The notes under the pieces were generated by a model. That model did not search any database and was not told where the DNA came from. It saw nothing but the letters and a program-made list of their open reading frames with translations. DNA of 64,000 nt from Rhodoferax sp. TH121 (GTDB taxonomy: Bacteria > Pseudomonadota > Gammaproteobacteria > Burkholderiales > Burkholderiaceae_C), in the NCBI RefSeq assembly GCF_002251855.1, contig NZ_NOXW01000021.1:186001-250000 (forward strand). The letters are read 5' to 3'. Within the stretch, counting starts at the first letter, position 1. Each line of letters begins with the position of its first letter. Both the position numbers and the translations under genes were made by a program. Of this stretch, positions 17,438 to 27,171 are shown piece after piece.

Positions 17438-18886
17438 TCAGGAGAATTGGCGGATATCCACGAAATGGCCGTGGATGGCGGCGGCGGCGGCCATGGCCGG
17501 GCTCACCAGGTGGGTGCGGCCACCGGCGCCTTGCCGGCCTTCAAAGTTGCGGTTGCTGGTGGAGGCGCAGCGTTCGCCGGGCTCTAGGCGGTCGGCGTTC
17601 ATGGCCAGGCACATGGAGCAGCCAGGTTCGCGCCACTCAAAGCCCGCGGCCTTGAAGATCTCGTGCAGGCCTTCACGCTCGGCCTGTTCTTTTACCAGTC
17701 CGGAGCCGGGCACCACCATCGCCAGCTTGATGTTCTTGGCGACTTTCTGGCCCAAGTTCTTCACGACGGCGGCAGCTTCGCGCATGTCTTCGATGCGGCT
17801 GTTGGTGCAGGAACCGATGAAGACCTTGTCCACGTACAAGTCGTTGAGTGCCTTGCCGGGCTCCAGTGCCATGTAGGTGAGCGCGCGCTCGATGGCGCCG
17901 CGCTTGTTGGCGTCTTTTTCCTTGTCGGGATCGGGTACGCGGGCGTCCACACCCAGCACCATCTCTGGCGAAGTGCCCCAGATGACTTGCGGCACGATCT
18001 GGCTAGCGTCCAGCTCCACCACGGCATCAAAGTGGGCGCCCGGGTCGGAGTGCAGCGTTTTCCAGTGGGCCACGGCTTGGTCCCACTCGACGGCGGCAGC
18101 CGTAGGATTGGCTGCGTTGTGCCCCGGCGCCAGGGGACGACCCTTCACGTAATCAATCGTTTTGTCGTCCACGGCGACCAAGCCCGCGCGCGCGCCGGCT
18201 TCGATGGCCATGTTGCAGACGGTCATGCGTCCTTCCATGGAGAGTGCGCGGATGGCGGAGCCGCCGAATTCAATGGTGTAGCCGGTGCCACCGGCTGTGC
18301 CGATCTTGCCGATGATGGCTAGCACGATGTCTTTGGCAGTAATGCCCTTGGCCACGGTACCTTCCACTTTCACCAGCATGTTCTTGGCTTTCTTGGCCAA
18401 GAGCGTTTGCGTCGCCATGACGTGCTCGACTTCGCTGGTGCCAATGCCGTGCGCCAGCGCGCCAAACGCACCGTGGGTGGAGGTGTGGCTGTCGCCGCAG
18501 ACCACGGTCATGCCGGGCAGGGTGGCGCCGTTTTCCGGGCCAATGACGTGCACGATGCCCTGTCGCTTGCTCATGAAGGGGAAGAAGGCCGCAGAGCCAA
18601 ATTCCTTGATGTTGGAGTCCAGCGTCGTGATCTGTTCCTTGCTGATCGGATCCGCGATGCCGTCGTAGCCCTGCTCCCATCCGGTGGTGGGGGTGTTGTG
18701 GTCTGCGGTAGCTACGATGGAACTGACACGCCAAACCTTGCGACCGGCCTCGCGCAGACCTTCGAAGGCCTGGGGGCTGGTGACTTCGTGGACCAGATGC
18801 CGGTCGATATACAGGATGGCGGTGCCATCCTCTTCGGTATGGACGACATGTTCGTCCCAGAGTTTGTCGTAAAGCGTGCGTGCCAT
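17438..18886 (-). CDS. leuC: 3-isopropylmalate dehydratase large subunit
   Basis: A 482-residue aconitase-superfamily protein. [20 protein letters not shown] is the substrate signature. The [4Fe-4S] cysteines lie in [13 protein letters not shown] and GCSMCLAMN. It forms the isopropylmalate isomerase with LeuD. The start is ATG 18884-18886 ([13 protein letters not shown]), with AGGAAGA upstream; an ORF start 24 bp further is less likely. The operon order is leuC, entericidin-like, leuD, leuB. Confidence 0.98.
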   Translation of the reverse strand: MARTLYDKLWDEHVVHTEEDGTAILYIDRHLVHEVTSPQAFEGLREAGRKVWRVSSIVATADHNTPTTGWEQGYDGIADPISKEQITTLDSNIKEFGSAAFFPFMSKRQGIVHVIGPENGATLPGMTVVCGDSHTSTHGAFGALAHGIGTSEVEHVMATQTLLAKKAKNMLVKVEGTVAKGITAKDIVLAIIGKIGTAGGTGYTIEFGGSAIRALSMEGRMTVCNMAIEAGARAGLVAVDDKTIDYVKGRPLAPGHNAANPTAAAVEWDQAVAHWKTLHSDPGAHFDAVVELDASQIVPQVIWGTSPEMVLGVDARVPDPDKEKDANKRGAIERALTYMALEPGKALNDLYVDKVFIGSCTNSRIEDMREAAAVVKNLGQKVAKNIKLAMVVPGSGLVKEQAEREGLHEIFKAAGFEWREPGCSMCLAMNADRLEPGERCASTSNRNFEGRQGAGGRTHLVSPAMAAAAAIHGHFVDIRQFS

Positions 18887-18912
18887 AGGGGTCTTCCTTT
18901 TCAAGGTCAATT

Positions 18913-19845
18913 TTAGGCGGTGGCCTCTTGCGGAGCCATGGCCGTGAGGTGGTCTACCAGCAGCCGTGCGGTGCGCGGGAGGGTGGAGAAGTCGCGGGCT
19001 ACCAGCTCGATGCGGCGGGTGGCCCAGGTGTCGGTCAAAGAAACGGCGCTGAGGCCGGCAGCGCTGTGCATCAGCGTGAAAGCCCGCAGCGGCATGACGC
19101 CAATGCCCAAGCCATTGAGAATCATGCGGCCCATGGCGTCCAGCCCGGTCACCTGGATGCGCAGCTTGATGCTTTGGCCGATCGCGGCAGCAGCTTGGCG
19201 CATGGCCACGTAGATGGAGCTGTTGGAGTGCAGGCCCACGTGGTCCAAAGCCAGTGTTTCTTCAAAGGCGACCGAGGGGCGCGCCGCCAGTGGGTGCGCG
19301 CTGGGCACGATGAGCACCAGTTGGTCTTGCCGGTAGGGCCGTGTCTGCAACTCGCCCACGCCATCGGCCGTGTTGCAGATGCCCAGGTCGGCCGCGCCTT
19401 CCTGGACCGCACGAACCACTTCGCTACTCAGGTGCTCTTCCAGGTCGATCTTGATACCCTGGTGGGCGCGGACGAAGGCCCCTAGGTCTTCGGGCAGGAA
19501 CTGCACGGTGGCCGAAATGCTGGCGTGCATGCGTACCTGGCCGCGCACGCCATCGGCGTACTCGGCCAGTTCCGATTGCATGCGGTCCACGCTGAACAGC
19601 ACACTGCGCGCGTGGTGCAGAAGGTTCTGTCCTGCCGGAGTGAGGTGCACGCCACGGGAATGGCGGTGCAAGAGTGCCGTGCCCAACACACCTTCCAAAT
19701 CACTGAGCCGCTTGCTCAGGGCCGAAGCGGCAATGAATTCCCGCTCCGCCGCTTTGCCAATGCTGCCCAACTCGCACACAGACACAAACAGCTGCAGCGA
19801 GGTCAGGTCCAAGCGGCGGGTGAGGTTGGGGCTGGAGGCGTGCAT
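18913..19845 (-). CDS. LysR-family transcriptional regulator
   Basis: About 310 residues. An N-terminal winged helix-turn-helix ([20 protein letters not shown], then [19 protein letters not shown]) is followed by a periplasmic-binding-like effector domain ([15 protein letters not shown]). The start is uncertain: ATG 19845 gives [13 protein letters not shown]; a start 24 bp further upstream is possible. It lies 26 bp before leuC on the same strand, so it may regulate or be cotranscribed with the leu operon. LysR genes beside leuCDB are common in this group. The effector is unknown. Confidence 0.9.
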   Translation of the reverse strand: MHASSPNLTRRLDLTSLQLFVSVCELGSIGKAAEREFIAASALSKRLSDLEGVLGTALLHRHSRGVHLTPAGQNLLHHARSVLFSVDRMQSELAEYADGVRGQVRMHASISATVQFLPEDLGAFVRAHQGIKIDLEEHLSSEVVRAVQEGAADLGICNTADGVGELQTRPYRQDQLVLIVPSAHPLAARPSVAFEETLALDHVGLHSNSSIYVAMRQAAAAIGQSIKLRIQVTGLDAMGRMILNGLGIGVMPLRAFTLMHSAAGLSAVSLTDTWATRRIELVARDFSTLPRTARLLVDHLTAMAPQEATA

Positions 19846-19959
19846 GGTGCAAGGTGAAGGCATCGCCAATTGCGAATGCTGGTGCTATTTTTACACCTAA
19901 ATTCTAGTTTTGGCATCGTGCTTTGCGATGTCTGATATCGGGCTGTGCTGGGGTTGTTT

Positions 19960-20022
19960 GCTATCAGAAGCATAGCTTTTCACGCAGATAACACGTAGTC
20001 TAGGGGCACATTTCACATAAAA
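19960..20022 (+). repeat. Dispersed repeat family A, copy 5
   Basis: Reads GCTATCAGAAGCATAGC, TTTTCACGCAGATAAC, TAGTCTAGGGGCAC and an A/T end. It lies between the LysR gene and the gltA terminator. It is diverged but keeps all block positions. Confidence 0.65.
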
Positions 20023-20054
20023 AAGCCCCGCTGCCAGAGCTGGCAGCGGGGCTT
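20016..20054 (-). terminator. gltA terminator
   Basis: The stem AAGCCCCGCTGCCAG pairs with CTGGCAGCGGGGCTT and is followed on the minus strand by TTTTTT. It lies 31 bp past gltA. Confidence 0.92.
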
Positions 20055-20085
20055 CGGTTTTGCGCAGCCGTTAGGGCTGCAGCTA

Positions 20086-21396
20086 TCAGCGCTGGCCGAG
20101 AGGCTTCACGTCGCGCTTCACCGAGCCGGTGAACAGCTGGCGTGGACGGCCAATCTTGTACTCGGGGTCGCCGATCATTTCGTTCAGTTGGGCGATCCAG
20201 CCGACGGTACGGGCCAGAGCGAAGATACCGGTGAACAGGTTCACCGGGATGCCGATGGCGCGTTGCACGATGCCGGAGTAGAAGTCCACGTTGGGGTAGA
20301 GCTTGCGCTGGACGAAGTAATCGTCTTCCAGGGCAATCTTTTCCAGCTGCTTGGCCAGCTTGAACAGCGGGTCGTTTTCGAGGCCCAGGGCTTCCAGCAC
20401 TTCGTTGCAAGTCTCTTGCATGAGCTTGGCGCGGGGGTCGTAGTTCTTGTACACACGGTGACCGAAGCCCATGAGCTTGACGCCGGAGTTCTTGTCCTTG
20501 ACCTGTTCCATGAATTGGCCGACCTTGGACACACCGCCTTGGCGCTGGATGTCTTCCAGCATGTTCAGGCAGGCTTCGTTCGCGCCACCATGGGCAGGGC
20601 CCCACAAGCACGCCACACCGGCTGCGATGGCTGCAAAGGGGTTGGTGCCGGAGGAGCCGCACAGGCGCACGGTGGAGGTGGATGCGTTTTGTTCGTGGTC
20701 GGCGTGCAGGATGAAGATGCGGTCCATCGCACGTTCAATCACGGGGTTGACCTTGTACTCTTCACAAGGCGTGCCGAACATCATGCGCAGGAAGTTGCCC
20801 GAGTAGCTCAGGTCGTTCTGCGGGTACATGAAGGGTTGCCCGACGCCGTACTTGTAGGCCATGGCTACCAGGGTGGGCATCTTGGCGATCAAACGGATCG
20901 CCGAGATTTCGCGGTGCTCAGGGTTATTGATGTCCGTGCTGTCGTGGTAGAAGGCCGACAGAGCACCCACCAGACCCGTCAACACGGCCATGGGGTGGGC
21001 ATCGCGGCGGAAGCCACGCAGAAAGAATTGCATCTGCTCGTTGACCATGGTGTGGTTGGTCACGAGTTTGTGGAAATCGACGCGTTCTGTTGCATTGGGC
21101 AATTCGCCCTTCAGCAGCAGGTGGCAGGTGTCCAGGTAATCCACATTGGTGGCCAGCTGCTCAATGGGGTAGCCGCGGTACAGCAGTTCACCCTTGTCGC
21201 CGTCGATGTAGGTGATGCCGGACTGGCAGGAAGCCGTCGAGAGAAAACCGGGGTCATAGGTGAACATGCCGGTCTGGGCGTAGAGCTTGCGGATGTCAAT
21301 CACATCCGGTCCGATGTTGCCCTGGTACACGGGCATTTCCACGCTGGGGCTGCCGTTGCTGAACGACAGGGTGGCTTTGTTATCCGCTAGTTTCAT
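20086..21396 (-). CDS. gltA: Citrate synthase, type II
   Basis: A 436-residue hexameric-type citrate synthase. Catalytic regions are [35 protein letters not shown] and [19 protein letters not shown]. The N-terminal domain has [20 protein letters not shown]. It joins acetyl-CoA and oxaloacetate. It is the last gene of the leftward sdhCDAB-sdhE-gltA run, 10 bp after sdhE, and is closed by a terminator. Confidence 0.98.
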   Translation of the reverse strand: MKLADNKATLSFSNGSPSVEMPVYQGNIGPDVIDIRKLYAQTGMFTYDPGFLSTASCQSGITYIDGDKGELLYRGYPIEQLATNVDYLDTCHLLLKGELPNATERVDFHKLVTNHTMVNEQMQFFLRGFRRDAHPMAVLTGLVGALSAFYHDSTDINNPEHREISAIRLIAKMPTLVAMAYKYGVGQPFMYPQNDLSYSGNFLRMMFGTPCEEYKVNPVIERAMDRIFILHADHEQNASTSTVRLCGSSGTNPFAAIAAGVACLWGPAHGGANEACLNMLEDIQRQGGVSKVGQFMEQVKDKNSGVKLMGFGHRVYKNYDPRAKLMQETCNEVLEALGLENDPLFKLAKQLEKIALEDDYFVQRKLYPNVDFYSGIVQRAIGIPVNLFTGIFALARTVGWIAQLNEMIGDPEYKIGRPRQLFTGSVKRDVKPLGQR

Positions 21397-21406
21397 CTTT
21401 CGCCTT

Positions 21407-21685
21407 TCAGAGAGGTTCTCTCAACATTTTCAAAACTTCATGTACATCCGCACGGTCGAGCTGGTTGTCTACCTGGGCGAGCGACTTGCGTGCCAGCTGC
21501 ACGTCCAGCAAGTCGTTGTCACTCAGGTCCATCAGCGCTGCCAAAGCATCGGCCTGGCCCACCGTAAGGGTGGTGCTGAAGCGCTGGAAGAAGCGCTCAA
21601 TGAAGAGGTCGTTCTCCAGCAAGCCGCGGCGGCAACGCCACTGCAGTTTGCTCAGGGCCCGTTCGTCAATCAGTGCTTCGGTCAC
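21407..21685 (-). CDS. sdhE: Succinate dehydrogenase flavinylation factor SdhE
   Basis: A 92-residue SdhE/YgfY protein. The conserved RGxxE motif appears in [17 protein letters not shown]. It promotes covalent attachment of FAD to SdhA. It sits 21 bp after sdhB and just before gltA, which fits its role and suggests coordinated expression. Confidence 0.95.
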   Translation of the reverse strand: MTEALIDERALSKLQWRCRRGLLENDLFIERFFQRFSTTLTVGQADALAALMDLSDNDLLDVQLARKSLAQVDNQLDRADVHEVLKMLREPL

Positions 21686-21706
21686 GTGCGGTTTACTGGG
21701 TATAGG

Positions 21707-22411
21707 TCAAACGGTCCGCAGGACCATCATTTCCTTGATCTTGCCGATGGCCTTGGTGGGGTTCAAACCCTTGGGGCAGACGTCCACACAGTTCATGATG
21801 GTGTGGCAGCGGAACAGGCGGTAGGGGTCTTCCAGGTTGTCCAAGCGCTCACCCGTGGCTTGGTCGCGGCTGTCCGCAATGAAGCGGTAGGCCTGCAACA
21901 AACCGGCAGGGCCCACGAACTTGTCCGGGTTCCACCAGAAGCTGGGGCAGGAGGTGGAGCAGCTCGCACACAAGATGCATTCGTACAGTCCGTTGAGCTC
22001 TTCGCGCTCTTCGGGGGACTGCAGGCGTTCCTTTTCGGGCGGCACAGTGTCGTTGATCAGGTAGGGCTTGATCGAGTTGTACTGTTTGAAGAAGTCCGTC
22101 ATGTCCACGATCAGGTCGCGAATCACGGGCAGGCCAGGCAGGGGCTTGAGAACGATCTTGCCAGGCAGTGTCAACATGTTGGTCAGGCAGGCCAGACCGT
22201 TCTTGCCATTGATGTTCATCGCGTCCGAACCGCACACGCCTTCGCGGCAGGAGCGGCGGAAAGAGATGGACGGATCGATGGCTTTGAGCTTCATCAGGGC
22301 GTCCAGCAACATGCGTTCGGAACCGTCGAGTTCTACCTCGATGTCCTGCATGTAGGGCTTGGCATCCTTGTCCGGATCGTAGCGATAGATGGAGAAAGTG
22401 CGTTTGGTCAT
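21707..22411 (-). CDS. sdhB: Succinate dehydrogenase iron-sulfur subunit
   Basis: A 234-residue SdhB. The plant-type [2Fe-2S] ligands lie in RRSCREGVCGSDAMNINGKN and GLAC. The [4Fe-4S] and [3Fe-4S] ligands lie in CILCASCSTSCP, CHTIMNCVDVCPKGLNP. It passes electrons from FAD to quinone. It lies 15 bp after sdhA. Confidence 0.98.
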   Translation of the reverse strand: MTKRTFSIYRYDPDKDAKPYMQDIEVELDGSERMLLDALMKLKAIDPSISFRRSCREGVCGSDAMNINGKNGLACLTNMLTLPGKIVLKPLPGLPVIRDLIVDMTDFFKQYNSIKPYLINDTVPPEKERLQSPEEREELNGLYECILCASCSTSCPSFWWNPDKFVGPAGLLQAYRFIADSRDQATGERLDNLEDPYRLFRCHTIMNCVDVCPKGLNPTKAIGKIKEMMVLRTV

Positions 22412-22426
22412 GATCTGTATCTCGCT

Positions 22427-24217
22427 TTAGAACGTACGAACCTTGAGCGGCACGGAGTCCACAGTCAAAGGCTTCATCTGCACGGGCTTGTAGCTCAGGC
22501 GGTTGCCTTCGCTGTACCACAGGGTGTGTTTGTGCCAGTCTTGGTCATTGCGGCCGTTGGGGTGCTCAGGGGTGTCGCCGTAATCGTCCACGGTATGGGC
22601 CCCGCGGCTTTCGTGACGAGCAGCAGCCGACACGATGGTGGCTTGGGCGGCTTCGATCAGGTTCTCGACTTCCAGTGCTTCGATGCGTGCCGTGTTGAAA
22701 ACCTTGGACTTGTCCTTGAGGTTGAGAGCCTTGACGCGCTCGCGCAGCTCGGCGATCTTGACCACACCTTCGTCCATGCTTTTTTGGGTGCGGAACACGC
22801 CAGCATGTTTCTGCATGGAGGCGCGCATGTCGTTGGCCACGTCTTGGGCGTATTCGCCGCTGGTGGCATTGTCAAGGCGGGACACACGTTCCAGTGTACG
22901 GTCTGCAGCGTCCTTGGGCAGTGGTTTGTGCTCTTTGCTGCCTTTGATGTAGTTGACGATGTGGTTGCCGGCGGCACGGCCGAACACCAGCAGGTCCAGC
23001 AGCGAGTTGGTGCCGAGTCGGTTGGCTCCGTGCACCGAAACGCAAGAGCACTCACCCACGGCGTACAAGCCATTAACAACCTGGTTGTGCACGTCGCCGT
23101 TTTGCACAACCACTTGGCCATTGATGTTGGTGGGGATGCCACCCATCTGGTAGTGGATGGTGGGTACCACGGGAATAGGCTCTTTGGTGATATCCACGTT
23201 GGCGAAGTTCACGCCGATTTCGTACACCGATGGCAGACGCTTGTGGATGGTTTCTGCACCCAGGTGATCCAGCTTCAAGAGCACGTAGTCTTTGTTCGGT
23301 CCGCAGCCACGGCCTTCCTTGATTTCCTGGTCCATGGAGCGGGACACGAAATCGCGTGGAGCCAAGTCTTTCAGGGTAGGCGCATAGCGCTCCATGAAGC
23401 GTTCGCCGTTGCTGTTCAGCAAAATGGCGCCTTCTCCGCGGCAACCTTCGGTCAGCAACACACCAGCGCCGGCCACGCCGGTGGGGTGGAACTGCCAGAA
23501 CTCCATGTCTTCCAAGGGGATGCCCGCACGCGCTGCCATGCCCAAGCCGTCGCCGGTGTTGATGAATGCATTGGTGGAGGCCGCAAAGATGCGGCCCGCG
23601 CCACCAGTAGCCAGCAGGGTGGTCTTGGCTTCCAGAATGTGGATGTCGCCGGTTTCCATTTCCAGTGCGGTCACGCCCACTACGTCGCCTTCGGCGTCGC
23701 GGATCAGGTCCAGTGCCATCCACTCCACGAAGAAGCTGGTCTTGGCGGCCACGTTTTGTTGGTACAGCGTGTGCAACATGGCGTGACCGGTACGGTCGGC
23801 CGCAGCGCAGGCGCGTTCCACGGCCTTTTCACCGTAGTTGGCCGTGTGGCCACCAAACGGACGCTGGTAAATCGTGCCGTCAGGGTTGCGGTCAAACGGC
23901 ATGCCCATGTGCTCCAGGTCGTACACGACCTTGGGAGCTTCACGGCACATGAACTCGATAGCGTCCTGGTCGCCGAGCCAGTCGGAGCCCTTGACGGTGT
24001 CGTAGAAGTGGTAGTGCCAGTTGTCGTCGTTCATGTTGCCCAACGAGGCGCCGATGCCGCCTTGTGCAGCGACCGTGTGCGAACGGGTGGGGAACACTTT
24101 GGACAGAACGGCGACGTTCAGGCCAGCGCGGGCCAGCTGGAGGGACGCGCGCATGCCGGAGCCACCGGCGCCGACGATGACAACGTCAAATTTGCGTTTG
24201 GATACGGAGTAAGACAT
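22427..24217 (-). CDS. sdhA: Succinate dehydrogenase flavoprotein subunit
   Basis: A 596-residue SdhA. The FAD-binding VIVGAGGSGMRASLQLA is at the N-terminus, and the covalent FAD histidine is in TRSHTVAAQGGIGASL. HPTGVAGAGVLLTEGCRGEG and the Arg of the active-site region SRSMDQEI follow. It oxidises succinate to fumarate on the inner face of the membrane. It lies 27 bp after sdhD. Confidence 0.98.
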   Translation of the reverse strand: MSYSVSKRKFDVVIVGAGGSGMRASLQLARAGLNVAVLSKVFPTRSHTVAAQGGIGASLGNMNDDNWHYHFYDTVKGSDWLGDQDAIEFMCREAPKVVYDLEHMGMPFDRNPDGTIYQRPFGGHTANYGEKAVERACAAADRTGHAMLHTLYQQNVAAKTSFFVEWMALDLIRDAEGDVVGVTALEMETGDIHILEAKTTLLATGGAGRIFAASTNAFINTGDGLGMAARAGIPLEDMEFWQFHPTGVAGAGVLLTEGCRGEGAILLNSNGERFMERYAPTLKDLAPRDFVSRSMDQEIKEGRGCGPNKDYVLLKLDHLGAETIHKRLPSVYEIGVNFANVDITKEPIPVVPTIHYQMGGIPTNINGQVVVQNGDVHNQVVNGLYAVGECSCVSVHGANRLGTNSLLDLLVFGRAAGNHIVNYIKGSKEHKPLPKDAADRTLERVSRLDNATSGEYAQDVANDMRASMQKHAGVFRTQKSMDEGVVKIAELRERVKALNLKDKSKVFNTARIEALEVENLIEAAQATIVSAAARHESRGAHTVDDYGDTPEHPNGRNDQDWHKHTLWYSEGNRLSYKPVQMKPLTVDSVPLKVRTF

Positions 24218-24244
24218 GAATGGATTGCCTGTTAGGAAAGGGGA

Positions 24245-24610
24245 TCAGAGACGCCACAGGACCTGAATGGCCCAGCCGGCGCAACCGACAAGCCACACAA
24301 TGGAAAACACCTGCAGGGACAGGCGGATGGATACGGGTTTGATGTAGTCCATCCAGATGTCACGTACGCCCACCCACACGTGGTAGAGCATGGCTACGAT
24401 GACCGAGAAGGTCAAAACCTTCATCCACTGGGAGGAGAAAATGCCTGCCCATTTGTCGTACCCAATGGGGCCTGCTGTGAACAGCACCTGTGCCAGCAAC
24501 AACACGGTGAACAAAGCCATCAATACTGCGGTGACGCGCTGCGCCAACCAGTCCCGCAGACCATAGTGCGCGCCAACGACGACACGCTTGGAACCGTAAT
24601 TCACTGCCAT
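24245..24610 (-). CDS. sdhD: Succinate dehydrogenase membrane anchor SdhD
   Basis: A 121-residue protein with three membrane helices. MLYHVWVGVRDIWMDYIKP includes the His likely to ligate heme b. It binds quinone with SdhC. ATG 24608-24610 (MAVNYGSKRVVVGAHYG) is preferred over an upstream start because the family begins there. Confidence 0.95.
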   Translation of the reverse strand: MAVNYGSKRVVVGAHYGLRDWLAQRVTAVLMALFTVLLLAQVLFTAGPIGYDKWAGIFSSQWMKVLTFSVIVAMLYHVWVGVRDIWMDYIKPVSIRLSLQVFSIVWLVGCAGWAIQVLWRL

Positions 24611-24632
24611 TTTCTGATTTCCTTTTTGTTGT

Positions 24633-25076
24633 TTAGTAGAGGCCAAACAGTTTGGCGGCCAGGGCCAGCGTGAGCAGCGAACCCAGGCTCAGTGTCACGA
24701 TGGCAGAAGAACGGCCAAACTCTTTGCTCACTGCGTGGTTGATATCCATCCAGAGGTGGCGCAGACCCGCGATGAAGTGATGCAAGTAGGCCCAGATGAT
24801 CGCCAGTGCCACCAACTTGAAGAGCCAACCGGGCACAACGCCCACGCCTGCGTTGAACACGCTGGTGAACTTTGCAAATGAGATTTCCGAGGATACGGAG
24901 GTGTCGAACATCCAGATAATGAAGGGCATCAGGATGAACATGATGGCGCCGCTGATGCGGTGCAGGATAGACACCCAGCCTGCGGGGGGCAGACGGTAGG
25001 TGGGTAGATCCGACAGGGCGTTGATGTTGCGGAATTCGGGCCGAGGGCGTTTGCTTGCGGAGGCGAGCTCAGTCAT
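24633..25076 (-). CDS. sdhC: Succinate dehydrogenase cytochrome b556 subunit SdhC
   Basis: A 147-residue protein with three membrane helices. RPLSPH-like motif is replaced by LPTYRLPPAGWVSILHRISG, and LHHFIAGLRHLWMDIN carries the heme His. The start is ATG 25074-25076 (MTELASASKRPRPEFR). It is the first sdh gene, 105 bp after gntR. Confidence 0.95.
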   Translation of the reverse strand: MTELASASKRPRPEFRNINALSDLPTYRLPPAGWVSILHRISGAIMFILMPFIIWMFDTSVSSEISFAKFTSVFNAGVGVVPGWLFKLVALAIIWAYLHHFIAGLRHLWMDINHAVSKEFGRSSAIVTLSLGSLLTLALAAKLFGLY

Positions 25077-25181
25077 GGATGGGCTTTCTTGTGGTGGTAA
25101 CTGGTTTGTAATTTTGGCGCAGCCAGCCAAAATTCTATTGCACCGCACCAATCTGACACTGGTCTTGCGCGGCGCTGGGGA

Positions 25182-25988
25182 TCAATTTAGCGCATTTCGA
25201 TAGTAGTGTGTGTCGGTCAGGTACAGGCCGCGGCGCATCTCCATGGGGGTGTCGTTGTAGGTATAAGCTGTGCGCTCCACGCTGAGCAGCGGCGTCTGTG
25301 CCGTTATGTGCAGCAGCTTGCATTGCTCCGCGTCTGGCAACACGGCGCGGATTTTTTCTTCGGCGCGCACCATGCGCACGCCAAATTCGGTTTCAAACAG
25401 GGCGTACATCGGCCCGTCGTAACCCGCCAGACGCTCTGCCGTCAGCCCTTTGAAAGGCGTGCCCGGCAGCCAAAGGTCCTCCAAAATGGTGGGCACCCCA
25501 GCAAACGACAGTACGCGCCGCACCTGCAGCACGGCATCGGCGGGACGCAGGGCGAGTGCACGTGCGACCTCGGCCGAGGCGCGAAGGCGTTTGCAATCAA
25601 TGATCTTGCGCTGGGCAGGGCCTTCACTATTGGGGTCCCCGTTGTCGGGAAACAGCTTCAGAAAGCGGTACTGCACATGGTGCTCGGCATGGGTGGCTAC
25701 AAAGGTGCCCTTGCCCTGGCGGCGGACCAGCAAGTTTTCGGCAGCCAATTCGTCAATCGCCTTGCGCACCGTGCCTTGGCTAACCTTGAAGCGCGCAGCT
25801 AGCTCCAGTTCGCTCGGAATCGCTGCGCTGGGCTTCCATTCGCCGCTTTGCAGGCTCTGCAACATCAGCACCTTGATCTGCTGGTACAAAGGGCTGAAGG
25901 CTGGGGTGATTGCGCTGGTGCCAGCCGCGCCCGCTGCGGCGTCCGCGGAGGGCGCGTTGTCGCTTTGAGAGGGGGGGAGGGCGGCCAT
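25182..25988 (-). CDS. GntR/HutC-family transcriptional regulator
   Basis: About 268 residues. The winged-helix domain (SPLYQQIKVLMLQSLQSGEW, then IPSELELAARFKVSQGTVRK) is followed by a UTRA ligand domain. ATG 25988 gives MAALPPSQSD; ATG 26039 would add 17 residues and directly abuts a TATATA hexamer, so a longer leaderless form is possible. It lies between sdhC and the divergent mdh, so it is likely to control the surrounding TCA genes. The ligand is unknown. Confidence 0.92.
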   Translation of the reverse strand: MAALPPSQSDNAPSADAAAGAAGTSAITPAFSPLYQQIKVLMLQSLQSGEWKPSAAIPSELELAARFKVSQGTVRKAIDELAAENLLVRRQGKGTFVATHAEHHVQYRFLKLFPDNGDPNSEGPAQRKIIDCKRLRASAEVARALALRPADAVLQVRRVLSFAGVPTILEDLWLPGTPFKGLTAERLAGYDGPMYALFETEFGVRMVRAEEKIRAVLPDAEQCKLLHITAQTPLLSVERTAYTYNDTPMEMRRGLYLTDTHYYRNALN

Positions 25989-26040
25989 GATGAGGGTAAG
26001 CGTCAGCTGCGAGTCAGTCTCGAAATGATGTCCAATCATA

Positions 26041-26059
26041 TCTTATATAAGACATAAGA
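26041..26059. promoter_or_regulatory. Candidate GntR operator between gntR and mdh
   Basis: A perfect 12-bp palindrome TCTTATATAAGA (26041-26052) is followed by a second ATAAGAC, so TATAAGAC and ATAAGAC repeat in tandem. It is an AT-rich island in GC-rich sequence, just upstream of the likely mdh -35 and overlapping the likely gntR promoter. Confidence 0.55.
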
Positions 26060-26063
26060 CAAA

Positions 26064-26093
26064 TTGACGCAATGCAGAAATCGGGGGTAAACT
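26064..26093 (+). promoter_or_regulatory. Probable mdh promoter
   Basis: TTGACG (26064-26069) and TAAACT (26088-26093), spacer 18 bp, about 80 bp before the mdh start. Confidence 0.5.
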
Positions 26094-26174
26094 CCCGCGC
26101 ATTCTGCAGCGCAATACCGATTGCGAAATGCGCTGGTCTCACGCCGTTTTTCCAACACTTCCTGGAGTTTTACC

Positions 26175-27164
26175 ATGAGCAAGAAACCCGTCCGCGTTGC
26201 CGTTACCGGCGCAGCAGGCCAAATCGGATACGCCATTTTGTTCCGCATCGCCTCTGGCGAAATGCTGGGCAAGGACCAGCCCGTCATCCTGAGCCTGTTG
26301 GAGGTGCCGGTAGAAAAAGCCCAGCAAGCCCTGCAAGGCGTGATCATGGAGTTGCAAGACTGCGCCTTCCCCCTGTTGGTGGGCATCGAAGCGCACAGCG
26401 ATCCCATGGCTGCATTCAAGGATGTGGACTACGCGCTGCTGATCGGTTCGCGTCCCCGCGGTCCCGGCATGGAGCGTGCCGAACTGCTGGCCGTCAACGC
26501 TGAGATCTTCACTGCCCAAGGCAAGGCCCTGAATGCCGTGGCCAGCCGCAATGTGAAGGTGCTGGTGGTGGGCAATCCTGCGAACACCAACGCCTACATT
26601 GCCATGAAGAGCGCGCCGGACCTGCCACGCAAGAACTTCACCGCCATGCTGCGTCTGGACCATAACCGTGCCCTGAGCCAGATCGCCGCCAAGACCGGCA
26701 AGGCCGTGGCTGATATCGAAAAAATGGCCGTGTGGGGCAACCACTCGCCCACCATGTACGCCGACTACCGCTTCGCCACCATCAATGGTGCAAGCGTCAA
26801 GGCCATGATCAACGATGAAGTCTGGAACAAGGACACATTCCTGCCCACCGTGGGCAAGCGCGGCGCCGCCATCATCGCCGCACGTGGCGTGTCCTCCGCA
26901 GCGTCGGCTGCCAACGCTGCCATCGACCACATGCGCGACTGGGCCCTGGGCACCAACGGCAAGTGGGTCACCATGGGTATTCCCTCTGACGGCCAATATG
27001 GCATTCCCAAGGACGTGATGTTCGGCTTTGCTGTGACCTGCGAAGGCGGCGAGTACAAGCTGGTAGAAGGCCTGGAAGTGGATGCGTTCAGCCAAGAGCG
27101 CATCAATGTGACGCTGAAAGAGCTGCAAGAAGAGCAGGCTGGCGTTGCCCATCTGCTGAAATAA
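26175..27164 (+). CDS. mdh: Malate dehydrogenase
   Basis: A 329-residue NAD enzyme of the cytosolic/MDH type 2 subgroup. The dinucleotide loop is [19 protein letters not shown]. Substrate Arg residues are in GSRPRGPGM and LRLDHNRA, and the catalytic His is in [14 protein letters not shown]. The start is ATG 26175 ([10 protein letters not shown]), with TGGAG upstream. It opens the rightward mdh-citE-like-acnB block. Confidence 0.98.
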   Translation: MSKKPVRVAVTGAAGQIGYAILFRIASGEMLGKDQPVILSLLEVPVEKAQQALQGVIMELQDCAFPLLVGIEAHSDPMAAFKDVDYALLIGSRPRGPGMERAELLAVNAEIFTAQGKALNAVASRNVKVLVVGNPANTNAYIAMKSAPDLPRKNFTAMLRLDHNRALSQIAAKTGKAVADIEKMAVWGNHSPTMYADYRFATINGASVKAMINDEVWNKDTFLPTVGKRGAAIIAARGVSSAASAANAAIDHMRDWALGTNGKWVTMGIPSDGQYGIPKDVMFGFAVTCEGGEYKLVEGLEVDAFSQERINVTLKELQEEQAGVAHLLK

Positions 27165-27171
27165 CACGGCA

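Noticed and set aside
20070..20090. GCAGCTATCAGCG at the gltA end as another family A repeat copy
   Set aside because: Only the short central block matches and the flanks do not align, so chance cannot be excluded.
21287..24235. A 982-codon open frame opposite sdhA/sdhB
   Set aside because: It is antisense to clear sdh genes, has low-complexity His/Val/Gly-rich sequence and no family motif. Such shadows are common in GC-rich codon-biased DNA.
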